From Arcicella rosea (lineage in GTDB: Bacteria; Bacteroidota; Bacteroidia; Cytophagales; Spirosomataceae): 64,000 nucleotides of DNA. Location of the stretch: the NCBI RefSeq assembly GCF_014204325.1, contig NZ_JACHKT010000003.1, forward strand, positions 173,526-237,525, written 5' to 3'. The notes beneath the pieces are model-generated. The model saw only the letters and a list, made by a program, of their open reading frames with translations. It did no database searches and was not told the DNA's origin. Every line of letters starts with the position of its first letter. Within the stretch, counting starts at the first letter, position 1. Below are positions 52,189-61,065 of this stretch, piece by piece. Both the position numbers and the translations under genes were made by a program.

Positions 52189-54297
52189 TTATTCTTCTTC
52201 GATGATTTTAAAACCCCAAGCTTCTAAAGCTATGGTTTGATTGTTTTGAATTTTTGTATTTGAAATTAACTCTTTTCCACTTTTGTGTGGATAAGTAAGG
52301 CTTTTACTTTCGGCAGAATAATTGAAATAATAATGAATTTTCTTTCCTGCTGTGTTTGTGCCTTCTTTGGTAATTAAAGGGAATGCCAAATGTTGATTCA
52401 CTCCCCAAAGTTTTGCTTTTTTTAAGGCATCTTTCAAGATATTTTCAGTTGTTTTAGCATTCGTCATACAAGCAATGTAAGTCGCTAAACCTTTGCCATA
52501 TTCGTTTTCTGTCACTGCTGCATATTTTCCCCAAGATGGATGTTCGTAATATGCCAATACTTTGGCAGTTGTAGGCGTAACTAACTCCATCCAAGTATTG
52601 ATTTTGTTATTTTCTGTTCCCACTTGAAAAGGGTCGTCTTTTAAAGATACATTATTGGGAATAGTAAACTGATTATATGAAATTCCACAAGCTTCGTTGA
52701 TAATTCCGGGCTGAATGCTATTTCTTACCGTTACGTTTTCGTTAGAAAAACCGCTTTTGAAAGTATAAATTACATGACCTCCATTCTTGGTAAAGGTATT
52801 TAAACGGTTTAATAATTCATCCGAGGCTGCATAAAGGGCAGGCACTACGATAAGCTTGTACTTTTCAAAATTGGTAGAGCTTGGGTCGATAAAATCTGTA
52901 CCGATATTCATGCGATAAAGGGCATCGTACATCGGACGAAGAATATCATTATAACGTTCTTTGGCTCCCCAACCAAAACTAAAAGCATTGAAAGCCGTTT
53001 GTGCTTCATTGCTGAAAAGGATGGCTACTTCATTTTGTTTTTTAAGATTGATTAACTGTGAACTCAATCTATCAAAGTCTTTACCGATACTTTTTGCTTC
53101 GTTGTAAGTAGCATTTGGTTGGAAATCATGGCTTAATAAACCTTTCCAATAGGTTTCTGCTGAGTTGTGAATTGAATGCCAATGCCAATATTCCAACATA
53201 TTTGCCCCTGATGCCACGTGGCTGAATGCTTGTAAACGCAATTGATTGGGGTAGGGTGTCCATTGTGGAAAACCTTGTGCTTCTGTTTCGATAACCAAGT
53301 AATTTTTGCCATTCTTCATCGAGCGACCTAAATCTCCACCAAAAGAAATTTCGATACCTGTCAAGAAATCTTGTGTTGGGTGATAAATATCAACACCTGC
53401 ATAGTCCATTGATTTGGCTGCATCAAAATGATTTACGTCCGTTTGGATTCCGTAAGAAATACCACGCCAATCAAAATCAAAGTTTTGAGTAACAAACTGA
53501 TTAGGTTTGCTATATTCTTTCACTAAAGCTACTTGCCAAGCTAAATAATCAGTCACTAATTGTCTTTGAAACTTAGAAAATTCAGAACTCAAGCTCGCAT
53601 TGATAGTGCCAACCATTGATGGGAAATCGTCCCAATTGTTAATTCTATTACTCCAATAATCTAAACCAAAAGCTTTGTTAATAGCATCTACGGTTTTAAA
53701 CTTTGCTTTCATGTATTGTACAAAAGCTTTTTGAACATTATCGCCTGCGGTATTATAATGTTTGGTTTCGTTATCTACTTGATAGCCAATGATAGCAGGA
53801 TGGTCTTTTACGTGTTCCATGATTTTACGAATGACTCTTTCAGCATGAAATCTGAAATGTTCATTGCTAATATCCATGTTCTGACGCACGCCATAACGAT
53901 TTTGACCTTGTGCCGTAACTGCTAAAACATCAGGATATTTTTTCACCAACCAAGTGGGTACAGCATAAGTAGGCGTTCCAATAATAACATGGATTCCTCC
54001 TTTGTGCATGGCATTCAACACACGGTCGATATGCGAAAAATCATAGACATTATCTTGTGGTTCAACAGTACTCCAAGTAGATTCTGCAATTCTGACCACA
54101 TTGATACCTGCCTCTTTCATCATGGCAACGTCTTTCTCTAAACGCTCATAAGGCATGTACTCATCATAATAAGCTACACCAAAGAGTAATTTATTGTCGG
54201 CTGTTTGTGCCGAAAGTATGAGTACATTGGTGAAAATTAGGCTAAGAGAGAATAGCCATTTAGCCAAGATTTTCAGTGATAATCTGGATTTTTTCAT
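52189..54297 (-). CDS. Beta-galactosidase, glycoside hydrolase family 42, secreted
   Basis: GH42 enzymes release terminal beta-galactose. A signal peptide ends near 'VLILSAQ'. The TIM barrel begins 'LLFGVAYYDEYMPYERLEKDVAMMKEAGINVVRIAESTWSTVEP' (in parts). The acid-base Glu sits in 'IGYQVDNETKHYN', and the nucleophile Glu is probably in 'YLVIETEAQGFPQW'. The trimerisation domain 'EVAILFSNEAQTAFNAF' and a beta-sandwich end follow. With 702 aa it has the normal family length. Beside rhamnogalacturonan enzymes it probably trims galactan or arabinogalactan side chains (inference). It has its own terminator and a palindromic site upstream, so it is a separate unit. Confidence 0.9.
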   Translation of the reverse strand: MKKSRLSLKILAKWLFSLSLIFTNVLILSAQTADNKLLFGVAYYDEYMPYERLEKDVAMMKEAGINVVRIAESTWSTVEPQDNVYDFSHIDRVLNAMHKGGIHVIIGTPTYAVPTWLVKKYPDVLAVTAQGQNRYGVRQNMDISNEHFRFHAERVIRKIMEHVKDHPAIIGYQVDNETKHYNTAGDNVQKAFVQYMKAKFKTVDAINKAFGLDYWSNRINNWDDFPSMVGTINASLSSEFSKFQRQLVTDYLAWQVALVKEYSKPNQFVTQNFDFDWRGISYGIQTDVNHFDAAKSMDYAGVDIYHPTQDFLTGIEISFGGDLGRSMKNGKNYLVIETEAQGFPQWTPYPNQLRLQAFSHVASGANMLEYWHWHSIHNSAETYWKGLLSHDFQPNATYNEAKSIGKDFDRLSSQLINLKKQNEVAILFSNEAQTAFNAFSFGWGAKERYNDILRPMYDALYRMNIGTDFIDPSSTNFEKYKLIVVPALYAASDELLNRLNTFTKNGGHVIYTFKSGFSNENVTVRNSIQPGIINEACGISYNQFTIPNNVSLKDDPFQVGTENNKINTWMELVTPTTAKVLAYYEHPSWGKYAAVTENEYGKGLATYIACMTNAKTTENILKDALKKAKLWGVNQHLAFPLITKEGTNTAGKKIHYYFNYSAESKSLTYPHKSGKELISNTKIQNNQTIALEAWGFKIIEEE

Positions 54298-54376
54298 AGT
54301 CGGAGCGTAATAGAGATGTTTTTGAGTTTGATTGTTTTTGATTGAAAATTTACTGTTATTTCAAAAATAATATAAA

Positions 54377-54397
54377 ATTGTATCAATATGATACAAT
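54377..54397. promoter_or_regulatory. Operator-like palindrome upstream of the GH42 gene
   Basis: ATTGTATCA (54377-54385) and TGATACAAT (54389-54397) are perfectly inverted around ATA. It lies 80 bases upstream of the GH42 ATG and just outside the preceding terminator. The form is that of a GntR- or LacI-type operator, but no regulator gene is in the window. Confidence 0.5.
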
Positions 54398-54420
54398 AAA
54401 ACAGATTCTTTTTTGAAGAC

Positions 54421-54460
54421 AAAAAAATACCTCATTGTTATTTGCATCACAATGAGGTAT
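54421..54460 (-). terminator. Terminator of the rhamnogalacturonan operon
   Basis: Perfect 12-base arms ATACCTCATTGT and ACAATGAGGTAT enclose a 10-base loop. On the minus strand the stem is followed by seven T. A smaller hairpin on CGGATT/AATCCG lies nearer the stop. Confidence 0.8.
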
Positions 54461-54510
54461 AAGCTATTAGCTTTTATATTACTATTTTTTTTTCGGATTG
54501 GAAATCCGAT

Positions 54511-55278
54511 TTACTTTTTAAGGAATTTATTCAATTTGCATTTTTTTACTCCTTTCAAACCTTCTACTACCGTAATGGCATTTACTTTTGCACCTTCGTA
54601 ATTAGTATGGGTATGGTCTATTGGGAAGTAGTTTTTCTTTAAAGTTGCTTCGTCCGATTGCTCATATTTTACGGCAACTAATTCATTTAAATCAACAAAG
54701 AAAGCTCCAGTAGTTTGTGCGGTTTCAGCGGCCCATTTGCCATAAGTATCTCTTGGAATCTTTCCACCTTTCCAAACATTGCGTGGTACTGGCGAGAAAA
54801 CGATGGCTGTAGCACCTTTTTCTTTGGTTTCATTGATGTATTTACGCATGTACCAACCATAAGTGTGAACGGTTTCATGCTTTTTAGTCATCATGTTATC
54901 AATTTCTTGGGTTTCTTCACCAGTTCCTTTGATACTTCCTCTTGCACGAGTACTATCATTCAATGCACCACCATCATTATGTCCGAATTGAATCATTACA
55001 TAATCCCCTTTTTTAAGATTAGCCATGATTTTATCCCAACGACCTTCTGTTAAGAAAGTACGGCTACTTCTTCCACCGATTGCATGGTTTTCGATATGCA
55101 CTTTGGTCGTGTCAAAATAATCTTGAATTACACTTCCCCAACCCCATTGTCCATCAGAACCTTTACCAGAACCATTTCTCACAGTAGAATCACCAATGAT
55201 ATACAACGTAGGTTTTTGTTTTTTAAAAAAGGTAAAAGAAAGAAAAATAATACTTGATAAAATTAGAATGCGTTTCAT
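54511..55278 (-). CDS. Rhamnogalacturonan acetylesterase (CE12-like)
   Basis: This secreted SGNH esterase (255 aa) removes acetyl groups from rhamnogalacturonan. The N-terminal hydrophobic segment 'LILSSIIFLSFTFF' acts as signal or anchor. Catalytic blocks are 'LYIIGDSTVRNGSG' (Ser), 'NHAIGGRSSRTF' (Gly), 'VMIQFGHNDGG' (Asn) and 'DHTHTNYEGA' (Asp and His). It is the last gene of the four-gene operon and the second esterase in it; the other, at 58.4 kb, has a fused N-terminal domain. Confidence 0.88.
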   Translation of the reverse strand: MKRILILSSIIFLSFTFFKKQKPTLYIIGDSTVRNGSGKGSDGQWGWGSVIQDYFDTTKVHIENHAIGGRSSRTFLTEGRWDKIMANLKKGDYVMIQFGHNDGGALNDSTRARGSIKGTGEETQEIDNMMTKKHETVHTYGWYMRKYINETKEKGATAIVFSPVPRNVWKGGKIPRDTYGKWAAETAQTTGAFFVDLNELVAVKYEQSDEATLKKNYFPIDHTHTNYEGAKVNAITVVEGLKGVKKCKLNKFLKK

Positions 55279-55299
55279 GTGTTATTGTTTTAGGTTAAT

Positions 55300-56430
55300 C
55301 TACTTCATTTTCAACACTTCAGCTCCAGCTAATAAGAAACAGCCTAAACCGAAATCTTCAAAATCTGGTTGTTTATCAATACTCAATGGTTGACCATCTT
55401 TTGGTTCTTTTCCAGTTCCTTGTACATAACCCAAGAAACCATTTGGTTGAACACAGTCTTTTAACATTGCATTAGTTGCTTTTGAAATAATTGGTAAGTA
55501 TTGTTTTTTGTTCAATAAACCATGATTTACTCCCCAAGCCATGCCATAAGTAAACAAGGCTGTTCCTGTTAATTCTTTACCACCAAATTCTGTTTCATCC
55601 ATCAAGCTAACGTTCCAAAAGCCATCCTGACGTTGCAACGGCGGCAAGGCTTTCATCATTTCAAGATATGTTTTTTCATATTCTTCACGATGTGGAGCAT
55701 TTTTAGGCATGATTTCTAATACTTTCACCAAAGCAGCAACAACCCAACCATCCCCACGTGACCAGTAGCAGTTTTTACCAGTAGGCGTTTTATAAGGTGG
55801 GTCAAAATCTTTATCTCTCCACCAAAGTCCTTCTGCTGGATTATACAAACCTTTGTCACCATGAATGGTTTTTGTGTGCATATACATCTGATACATTTTT
55901 TCGTAATAACGGTCATCTTTGTACATCACACCTAAACGAGCGAACACAGGCATTGCCATTTGTAAGGCATCCACCCACGACCAATCGTCTTTCTTAGTGC
56001 TATTCACCATGCTATCAATGGAGGCTTTGATGTCAAGGATTCTTTCAGGTTTTGGGTCAATTAAATACAAATCCAAATAAGTTTGTCCGCAACATTGGTC
56101 ATCGGCATTACGAGTTTTGATGCCGTTACGCAAACCCCATTTATGTGCTTCGCCCCAAGCTACAGCATAATCGTAATAACGTTTTTGTTTATCAACACCG
56201 TAAAGTGCCATTAATCCTTCATAATAAACGCCACGTGTCCAAATATTACTTGGACGAGTTTTATCTGGACGAACGATGGGTGCTGAAACATCTGCCCATT
56301 TTGTCATAAAGTATTCGTTGGCTACGGTCATTCCTTTCAAAAGCTCTTTCTTTTTCGGAAGCCCTTGAGCGTGAATTTGTACAATACTTATCAAAGCGAT
56401 AAGCCATACCATTGTGATGTTTTTTTTCAT
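55300..56430 (-). CDS. Unsaturated rhamnogalacturonyl hydrolase (GH105/GH88)
   Basis: This enzyme removes the unsaturated galacturonic acid left by rhamnogalacturonan lyase through hydration of its double bond. A signal peptide ends at 'SIVQIHAQG'. The alpha/alpha-barrel shows 'WTRGVYYEGLMALYGVDKQ', 'NADDQCCGQTYLDLYL' with the conserved Asp pair, 'DDWSWVDALQMAMPVFARLG' and 'NCYWSRGDGWVVAALVKVLE'. The length of 376 aa is typical of YteR/YesR-like members. It acts just after the PL11 lyase encoded upstream in the same operon. Confidence 0.92.
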   Translation of the reverse strand: MKKNITMVWLIALISIVQIHAQGLPKKKELLKGMTVANEYFMTKWADVSAPIVRPDKTRPSNIWTRGVYYEGLMALYGVDKQKRYYDYAVAWGEAHKWGLRNGIKTRNADDQCCGQTYLDLYLIDPKPERILDIKASIDSMVNSTKKDDWSWVDALQMAMPVFARLGVMYKDDRYYEKMYQMYMHTKTIHGDKGLYNPAEGLWWRDKDFDPPYKTPTGKNCYWSRGDGWVVAALVKVLEIMPKNAPHREEYEKTYLEMMKALPPLQRQDGFWNVSLMDETEFGGKELTGTALFTYGMAWGVNHGLLNKKQYLPIISKATNAMLKDCVQPNGFLGYVQGTGKEPKDGQPLSIDKQPDFEDFGLGCFLLAGAEVLKMK

Positions 56431-56449
56431 TTTGTTTGAGTGATTTAGA

Positions 56450-56546
56450 GATTAGTGATTGGTGAATAGTTGTGCTTTGTGCTTGCCTAAATATCTTTGA
56501 TTTTCTATTATTAAAATGTCTAATCACTATTCACCAATTACTAATC
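56450..56546. repeat. Long inverted repeat between GH105 and PL11 genes
   Basis: A 21-base sequence (56450-56470) recurs inverted at 56526-56546 with one mismatch, giving a stem around a 55-base loop. The arms are built of TTAGTGATTGGTGAATAGT, related to the low-complexity repeats elsewhere. Confidence 0.65.
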
Positions 56547-56552
56547 ACTACA

Positions 56553-58385
56553 TTATTTAACTGTTATATTAGCTTTGGGTGGAGTTTTCATGCCTGTTCC
56601 TAAAAAGTAACTTGTATGCGGAGGCTGGTTGTAACCAACATTTTGCCAAGCGATACTAAGTCGGTACTGCGGGTCGTGCATTAATGTTGGCAAACGATGC
56701 TCAGTTGGAATTGTCGTTGAAAAAATGCGTAATTCCTTTTTATCATTTGTTTTGAAAATTACTTCTTCACGCCAATCGCCAAATAAATCAGCACTGAGTG
56801 CAGGGTTTGATTTTGTGCCATTATTGGAAGAACAATTCTCGGCTGTGAACAATCTTCCAACCTTATATTTGTCGATATGATTGCCGTCTAATAATTCACG
56901 ACTTAAATCGCCATCCCACCAAATTACAAAATTGGTTGAACTTGGATTATCTCCGATTCTATCACCTTTTGCATTAAACAATCCTCCAGAACCCGACCAC
57001 CACATTTCTGCTCCTTCATTACTTGGGTCAATATCTTCCGCTACTCCACGACCAACATCTTGTCCTTCATTTTTTCTCCAGATAATTTCACCCGTTTTTG
57101 CATCATACAAAGCAGCTCCTGGTCTTTCGGCTTTCACTTCAATTTCGTGAACACCAAATACTTCTAATCCCGGACGAGAAGGGTCTAAATCAGAAACATG
57201 CAAAGCATCACCATGACGCAAACCTGTTGTAAATAAGCCTTTTCCGTTATCATCGACCACCATCGAACCATACACAATTTCATCTTTGCCATCAGCATCC
57301 ACATCGGCAACGGTTAAATTATGATAACCTTGTCCCGAAAATGGATTATCTCCATCTTTAGAATCAAAAACCCAACGGGATGATAATTTACCTCCACGCC
57401 AGTCCCAAGCAGCTAAAACGGTTCTACCATAATAACCTCTACACATAATTACGCTAGGTAGTTTTCCATCTAAATAAGCTACACAAGCCAAGAAACGGTC
57501 GCTACGGTTTCCAGATTTATCGTTTCCACCATTTCCACCTTTTCCTCCCCAACCACCAAGGTCACCTCTTGCAGGAATGTAATCGGTTGTAGCTAAAGCT
57601 TCGCCCGTCAAGCCATCAAAAATGGTAAAGAATTCTGGACCATCTAAAATTTTTCCATCAGCATTTCTATAATCAGCTTTGGCATCTCCAATTACTTTAC
57701 CTTTACCATCGGTCGTGCCATCAGCGGTTTTACATGCAAATTCTGCTTTGCCATCACCATCAAGGTCATAAACCATGAATTGTGTGTAATGTGCTCCTTC
57801 ACGAATGTTTTTACCCAAATTGATTCTCCACAAAAAAGTACCGTCGAGTTTATAAGCCTCAAAAATTGGCTCGTCTGTAATACCTTTCTGAGAGTTATCT
57901 TTTCCAATTCCAGCTTGATGAACAATGATTTCATAAACGCCATCTCCATCTAAATCGCCTACAGAAACATCGTTTGGAGTATATCTTTCTGGAGTTTGTA
58001 AAGGAATAGAAAGATAATTTTGGGCTGGTGCATTCGCAGCTAATACAAAAGAATCACTTGCCTTTCCTTCTATTTTTCCTGAAACCGTTTTCACAAAATA
58101 AGTATTTACCTGTGTGGTATCTACTTTTTCATCAATGAAGTTTGTTCCTTTTGTTAAGGCTTCTTTGTTCAATTTTGCAGGTTTTGCTTTTCCTGTAATT
58201 CTGTATAAATTAAATTTTGTATCGGCTGGTTCTGTACCTAACAAACGCCAACTTACAAATACTTTTCCTCCGCCTTGGTTGATGGCAATGACACCTCTAT
58301 TGAGGTTTTCCATTAATCTCTGTGCTGAAACCTGAAACGATAGCACACATAGTATAATGATACTTTTATAAATAGTTGATTTCAT
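56553..58385 (-). CDS. Rhamnogalacturonan lyase (polysaccharide lyase family 11)
   Basis: PL11 lyases cut rhamnogalacturonan-I by beta-elimination on an eight-bladed propeller. A signal peptide ends at 'LSFQVSAQ'. Typical sequences are 'MENLNRGVIAINQGGGKVFVSWRLLGTEP' (in parts), the calcium-binding 'DVSVGDLDGDGVYEIIVHQAG' (in parts), 'MVYDLDGDGKAEFACKTADGT', 'FSGQGYHNLTVADVDADGKDEIVYG' (in parts) and 'NPALSADLFGDWREEVIF'. I start it at the ATG at 58385; the frame is open to 58430, but that would overlap the upstream gene. It is the core enzyme of the operon. Confidence 0.95.
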   Translation of the reverse strand: MKSTIYKSIIILCVLSFQVSAQRLMENLNRGVIAINQGGGKVFVSWRLLGTEPADTKFNLYRITGKAKPAKLNKEALTKGTNFIDEKVDTTQVNTYFVKTVSGKIEGKASDSFVLAANAPAQNYLSIPLQTPERYTPNDVSVGDLDGDGVYEIIVHQAGIGKDNSQKGITDEPIFEAYKLDGTFLWRINLGKNIREGAHYTQFMVYDLDGDGKAEFACKTADGTTDGKGKVIGDAKADYRNADGKILDGPEFFTIFDGLTGEALATTDYIPARGDLGGWGGKGGNGGNDKSGNRSDRFLACVAYLDGKLPSVIMCRGYYGRTVLAAWDWRGGKLSSRWVFDSKDGDNPFSGQGYHNLTVADVDADGKDEIVYGSMVVDDNGKGLFTTGLRHGDALHVSDLDPSRPGLEVFGVHEIEVKAERPGAALYDAKTGEIIWRKNEGQDVGRGVAEDIDPSNEGAEMWWSGSGGLFNAKGDRIGDNPSSTNFVIWWDGDLSRELLDGNHIDKYKVGRLFTAENCSSNNGTKSNPALSADLFGDWREEVIFKTNDKKELRIFSTTIPTEHRLPTLMHDPQYRLSIAWQNVGYNQPPHTSYFLGTGMKTPPKANITVK

Positions 58386-58404
58386 TTTTGTCTGAGTTCG
58401 CATT

Positions 58405-59739
58405 TTAGTTACCGTCTGGTTTAACAACACTCACAAGTGGACTGTGTGGAAAATTAAAGCTCGCTTCATCGTCTGGATTGGCAGGGTCAAAGTTTGGCAA
58501 ACCATCCAGTAAATCATTAGCGAGATCTAATTTTACCTGTTTGATGCCTTCAACAATACATTTTGCTAATTCATAAGCACCGTAATTACTGAAATGTGTA
58601 TCGTCGTGAATCGCTTTTGTTTGTTCAGGAAAAGTATTAGCGTCGTAATGAACAAAAGCTTTCATTGATTTTTGTGGGCCCATTGTTTCAAAAAGTACTT
58701 TGCTCATCGCATTCAAATCTATCAAAGCAACGTTTTCTTCTTTGGCTACTTGTCGCATTGCTTCTGGGAAATCACCTAAAGTATTGTTGAGTTTACCTTC
58801 TGCATTAAAATTTCTTCTAAGCATCGACGTCACCAAAACAGGTATTGCACCTTTTTCTTTTGTTTGTTGAATGTACGATTTCAAGTATTCTTTGTAAGTA
58901 GTGTTGGCTTCAATGCCAGAGCCTGCTTTTTGATCGTTGTGAGCAAACTCGATGAAGAAATAATCGCCCGATTTGATAAGGCTCATTACTTTATCCAAAC
59001 GTTTTGCCCCTGCAAAGCTTTTAATGGTTTCGCCAGATTCGGCATAATTGGCAAATACCACGTTTTTTGCTTTGAAGAATCTAGGAATCATTTGTCCCCA
59101 AGCGGCATAAGGTTCTATCGCTTGGTCAACTACGGTAGAATTTCCTGCTAAAAAAACAGTAATTGTTTTATCACTTGCTTTGGTGATTTCCAATCCACAA
59201 ATTTTTGGGTTAGCATCATTAAATTCAAAAGTCAGTTGATTATCCCAATGTAAGTAAGCAAATTCTCTGGGCTTTAATTTTACTTTTTCGGTAGCGTTAA
59301 TATTCGGTGTTCTGACGTTAACGGTGAATTCTTTCGTAGCGATTTCTCCTTCATCAGTAATTACTTTTTCTAACATCAATCTACGGTTTTCAACTTTCAG
59401 TGTAGTAGTTGAAGTACCTTTTGTATCACCCAAAAACAATTTTACATCATAATTTCCTTCGGGAATATCTACCGTAAAAAAGAAAGGTTGAGTACTTGAA
59501 CAGAAATCTGAGGTTAAAGCATTATTACCTTTTCTAGTTTCTGAAACGATTTGAGCATTCGATAAAAAACCAAAGCCTTTTTCTTTGCTGTAAGCGGATG
59601 TTGGCAAAACTTGTGTATATCCTTTAGCAACTTTTCCCGAACCGAAGTCAAATTTAAAATCTGTTGTAGCCTGAGAAAATGATTGGAATGAACACAGTGA
59701 GACAAAAGTACCAAATAATGATGCTTTAAGATGATTCAT
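58405..59739 (-). CDS. Rhamnogalacturonan acetylesterase with N-terminal carbohydrate-binding-like domain
   Basis: A signal peptide ends at 'SFQSFSQ'. Residues 20-190 form a beta-sandwich like that of YxiM/RhgT relatives ('FKFDFGSGKVAKGYTQVLP', 'PFFFTVDIPEGNYDVKLFLGD'). The SGNH esterase follows: 'ITVFLAGNSTVVDQ' (Ser), 'NYAESGETI' (Gly), 'FFIEFAHNDQ' (Asn) and 'DDTHFSNYGAYELAK' (Asp and His). I use the ATG at 59739. It is the first gene of the operon, 20 bases upstream of PL11. The C-terminus 'DPANPDDEASFNFPHSPLV' is a short tail of unknown role. Confidence 0.88.
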   Translation of the reverse strand: MNHLKASLFGTFVSLCSFQSFSQATTDFKFDFGSGKVAKGYTQVLPTSAYSKEKGFGFLSNAQIVSETRKGNNALTSDFCSSTQPFFFTVDIPEGNYDVKLFLGDTKGTSTTTLKVENRRLMLEKVITDEGEIATKEFTVNVRTPNINATEKVKLKPREFAYLHWDNQLTFEFNDANPKICGLEITKASDKTITVFLAGNSTVVDQAIEPYAAWGQMIPRFFKAKNVVFANYAESGETIKSFAGAKRLDKVMSLIKSGDYFFIEFAHNDQKAGSGIEANTTYKEYLKSYIQQTKEKGAIPVLVTSMLRRNFNAEGKLNNTLGDFPEAMRQVAKEENVALIDLNAMSKVLFETMGPQKSMKAFVHYDANTFPEQTKAIHDDTHFSNYGAYELAKCIVEGIKQVKLDLANDLLDGLPNFDPANPDDEASFNFPHSPLVSVVKPDGN

Positions 59740-59788
59740 TTTGAGAGTTATAATATTTGAATTATATATAAAATCCAATAAAAAAGAA

Positions 59789-59842
59789 TTATTTGTATTA
59801 AAATAAGTCTATCTTGTCTTTTATAATTTATAATACAAATAA
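59789..59842. promoter_or_regulatory. Inverted repeat upstream of the rhamnogalacturonan operon
   Basis: TTATTTGTATTA (59789-59800) and TAATACAAATAA (59831-59842) are perfectly inverted with a 30-base gap, 50 bases upstream of the operon's first ATG. The core TTGTAT recurs in the GH42 palindrome, so the same regulator might act at both. The evidence is weak. Confidence 0.35.
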
Positions 59843-59991
59843 AGTGTAAGACATGCCCGAAACTATCCTGTGGTCTCACGGGGTTGACTCTTCAGAAATC
59901 AAGTGAGATTTATAGGCTGGGAAAACGATAATCTGTACATTACAAGCCATTGATTTGAGAGATTCATTTCATTTTTGTAAAAAACAAAATA

Positions 59992-60444
59992 ATGAAACAT
60001 AAAAAATTACTTCTGCTGATACTATTCTTTTCAGCCATGCTCGCTTGCAACAAGAAAGAAGAAAGTCTTCCAATTATCGGTACTTGGCAATTAGTTTCGG
60101 CTGAAACGATTGAAAAGGATACCTCATTCTCGACTTTTAATCCGAAAGTAAAAATGATTAAGATTATCAATCCAACACATTTTGCTTTTATGAGTCATGT
60201 AGTAAATCCTCCTAAAGATTCAACCAATTCTTTTACAGCAGGTGGCGGAGCATATACTTTGGTGGACAGTGTTTATATAGAACACTTAGACTATTTTGTA
60301 GACAAAAACTGGGAACACAATACTTTTACTTTTAATGTAAAAATTCAACATGATACTTTAATTCAGAAGGGCGTTGAGAAGATTGAAAAACTCGGAATCG
60401 ACCATGTGATTGTTGAGAAGTATGTACGGGTGAAAGGAAAGTAA
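59992..60444 (+). CDS. Lipocalin-like lipoprotein
   Basis: This is a small lipoprotein (150 aa). The lipobox 'SAMLACNKKEE' is followed by 'LPIIGTWQLVSAETIEKD', the GxW start of lipocalin-like domains, and by beta strands such as 'THFAFMSHVV', 'GGGAYTLVDSVYIEHLDYF' and 'VIVEKYVRVKGK'. Bacteroidota lipocalin-like domains (DUF4488 and relatives) look like this, but the subfamily is uncertain. It is divergent from the rhamnogalacturonan operon. Ligand and role are unknown. Confidence 0.75.
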   Translation: MKHKKLLLLILFFSAMLACNKKEESLPIIGTWQLVSAETIEKDTSFSTFNPKVKMIKIINPTHFAFMSHVVNPPKDSTNSFTAGGGAYTLVDSVYIEHLDYFVDKNWEHNTFTFNVKIQHDTLIQKGVEKIEKLGIDHVIVEKYVRVKGK

Positions 60445-60451
60445 TGGAGAG

Positions 60452-60489
60452 TAATTGCCTCAAATGATTTAAAACATTTGAGGCAATTA
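60452..60489. terminator. Bidirectional terminator between lipocalin-like and GNAT genes
   Basis: Perfect 15-base arms (60452-60466 and 60475-60489) enclose an 8-base loop, 7 bases from one stop and abutting the other. Confidence 0.85.
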
Positions 60490-61053
60490 TTATTTACGGA
60501 AATCCCAAAGTACAACTTCCCAAAGTTCTGGATGAGTTGTATCGAAGTATTCATGGATGATTTCAAAACCTACTCTTTTGTGTGCCGCCAAAGAACGTGT
60601 GTTTCTTTTAGCGATTTCGGTAATGCAAAGGTCAAATTTATCCGATAATTCAGTTTTATGTTTGGCGTAAAGTCCATCAAAAATACCTTGTCCACGATAG
60701 CCTTCTGCTACGCAAATTTGTCCCATCGCATAATAGCGGTAGTCTTTTACTAATTTCCCTTCATACTCCAATTCATCCAACATCGTAAACATCGCCGTCA
60801 GTACAGGAATATCGTATCTAAAACTCTCTGCCATTACTAAAGCATAGCCAACTACTTTATCTCCATCTTTGGCAATGATTTGTGGATAAGCCGCATTCAT
60901 GCGAGAAAGTAAATCAAAATTATGAACCACAGTAACGAAACCTTGGTCGTTGGCTACTTCTTCTGAAATATTTCTGGGTAAGTTTTTTTGTTGTAGCTCC
61001 AATAATTGCCAGATTTCGTCGTCTGTACTAACTGTGGTGAAAATTACGCTCAT
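60490..61053 (-). CDS. GNAT family N-acetyltransferase
   Basis: This is a cytoplasmic acetyl-CoA-dependent acetyltransferase (187 aa). The GNAT core is 'GYALVMAESF', the acetyl-CoA-binding 'YYAMGQICVAEGYRGQGIFDGLYAKHK' (in parts, with the RGQGI P-loop) and 'TEIAKRNTRSLAAHKRVGFEIIHEY' (in parts). The acceptor is unknown. It is followed downstream by a shared terminator and preceded, 12 bases upstream, by the end of an unknown gene. Confidence 0.9.
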   Translation of the reverse strand: MSVIFTTVSTDDEIWQLLELQQKNLPRNISEEVANDQGFVTVVHNFDLLSRMNAAYPQIIAKDGDKVVGYALVMAESFRYDIPVLTAMFTMLDELEYEGKLVKDYRYYAMGQICVAEGYRGQGIFDGLYAKHKTELSDKFDLCITEIAKRNTRSLAAHKRVGFEIIHEYFDTTHPELWEVVLWDFRK

Positions 61054-61065
61054 TGTAAGGAATAT

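Noticed and set aside
52189..59739. A complete polysaccharide utilisation locus
   Set aside because: No SusC/SusD pair or dedicated regulator is present; the TonB receptor at 42.9 kb has no SusD and sits with metal genes.
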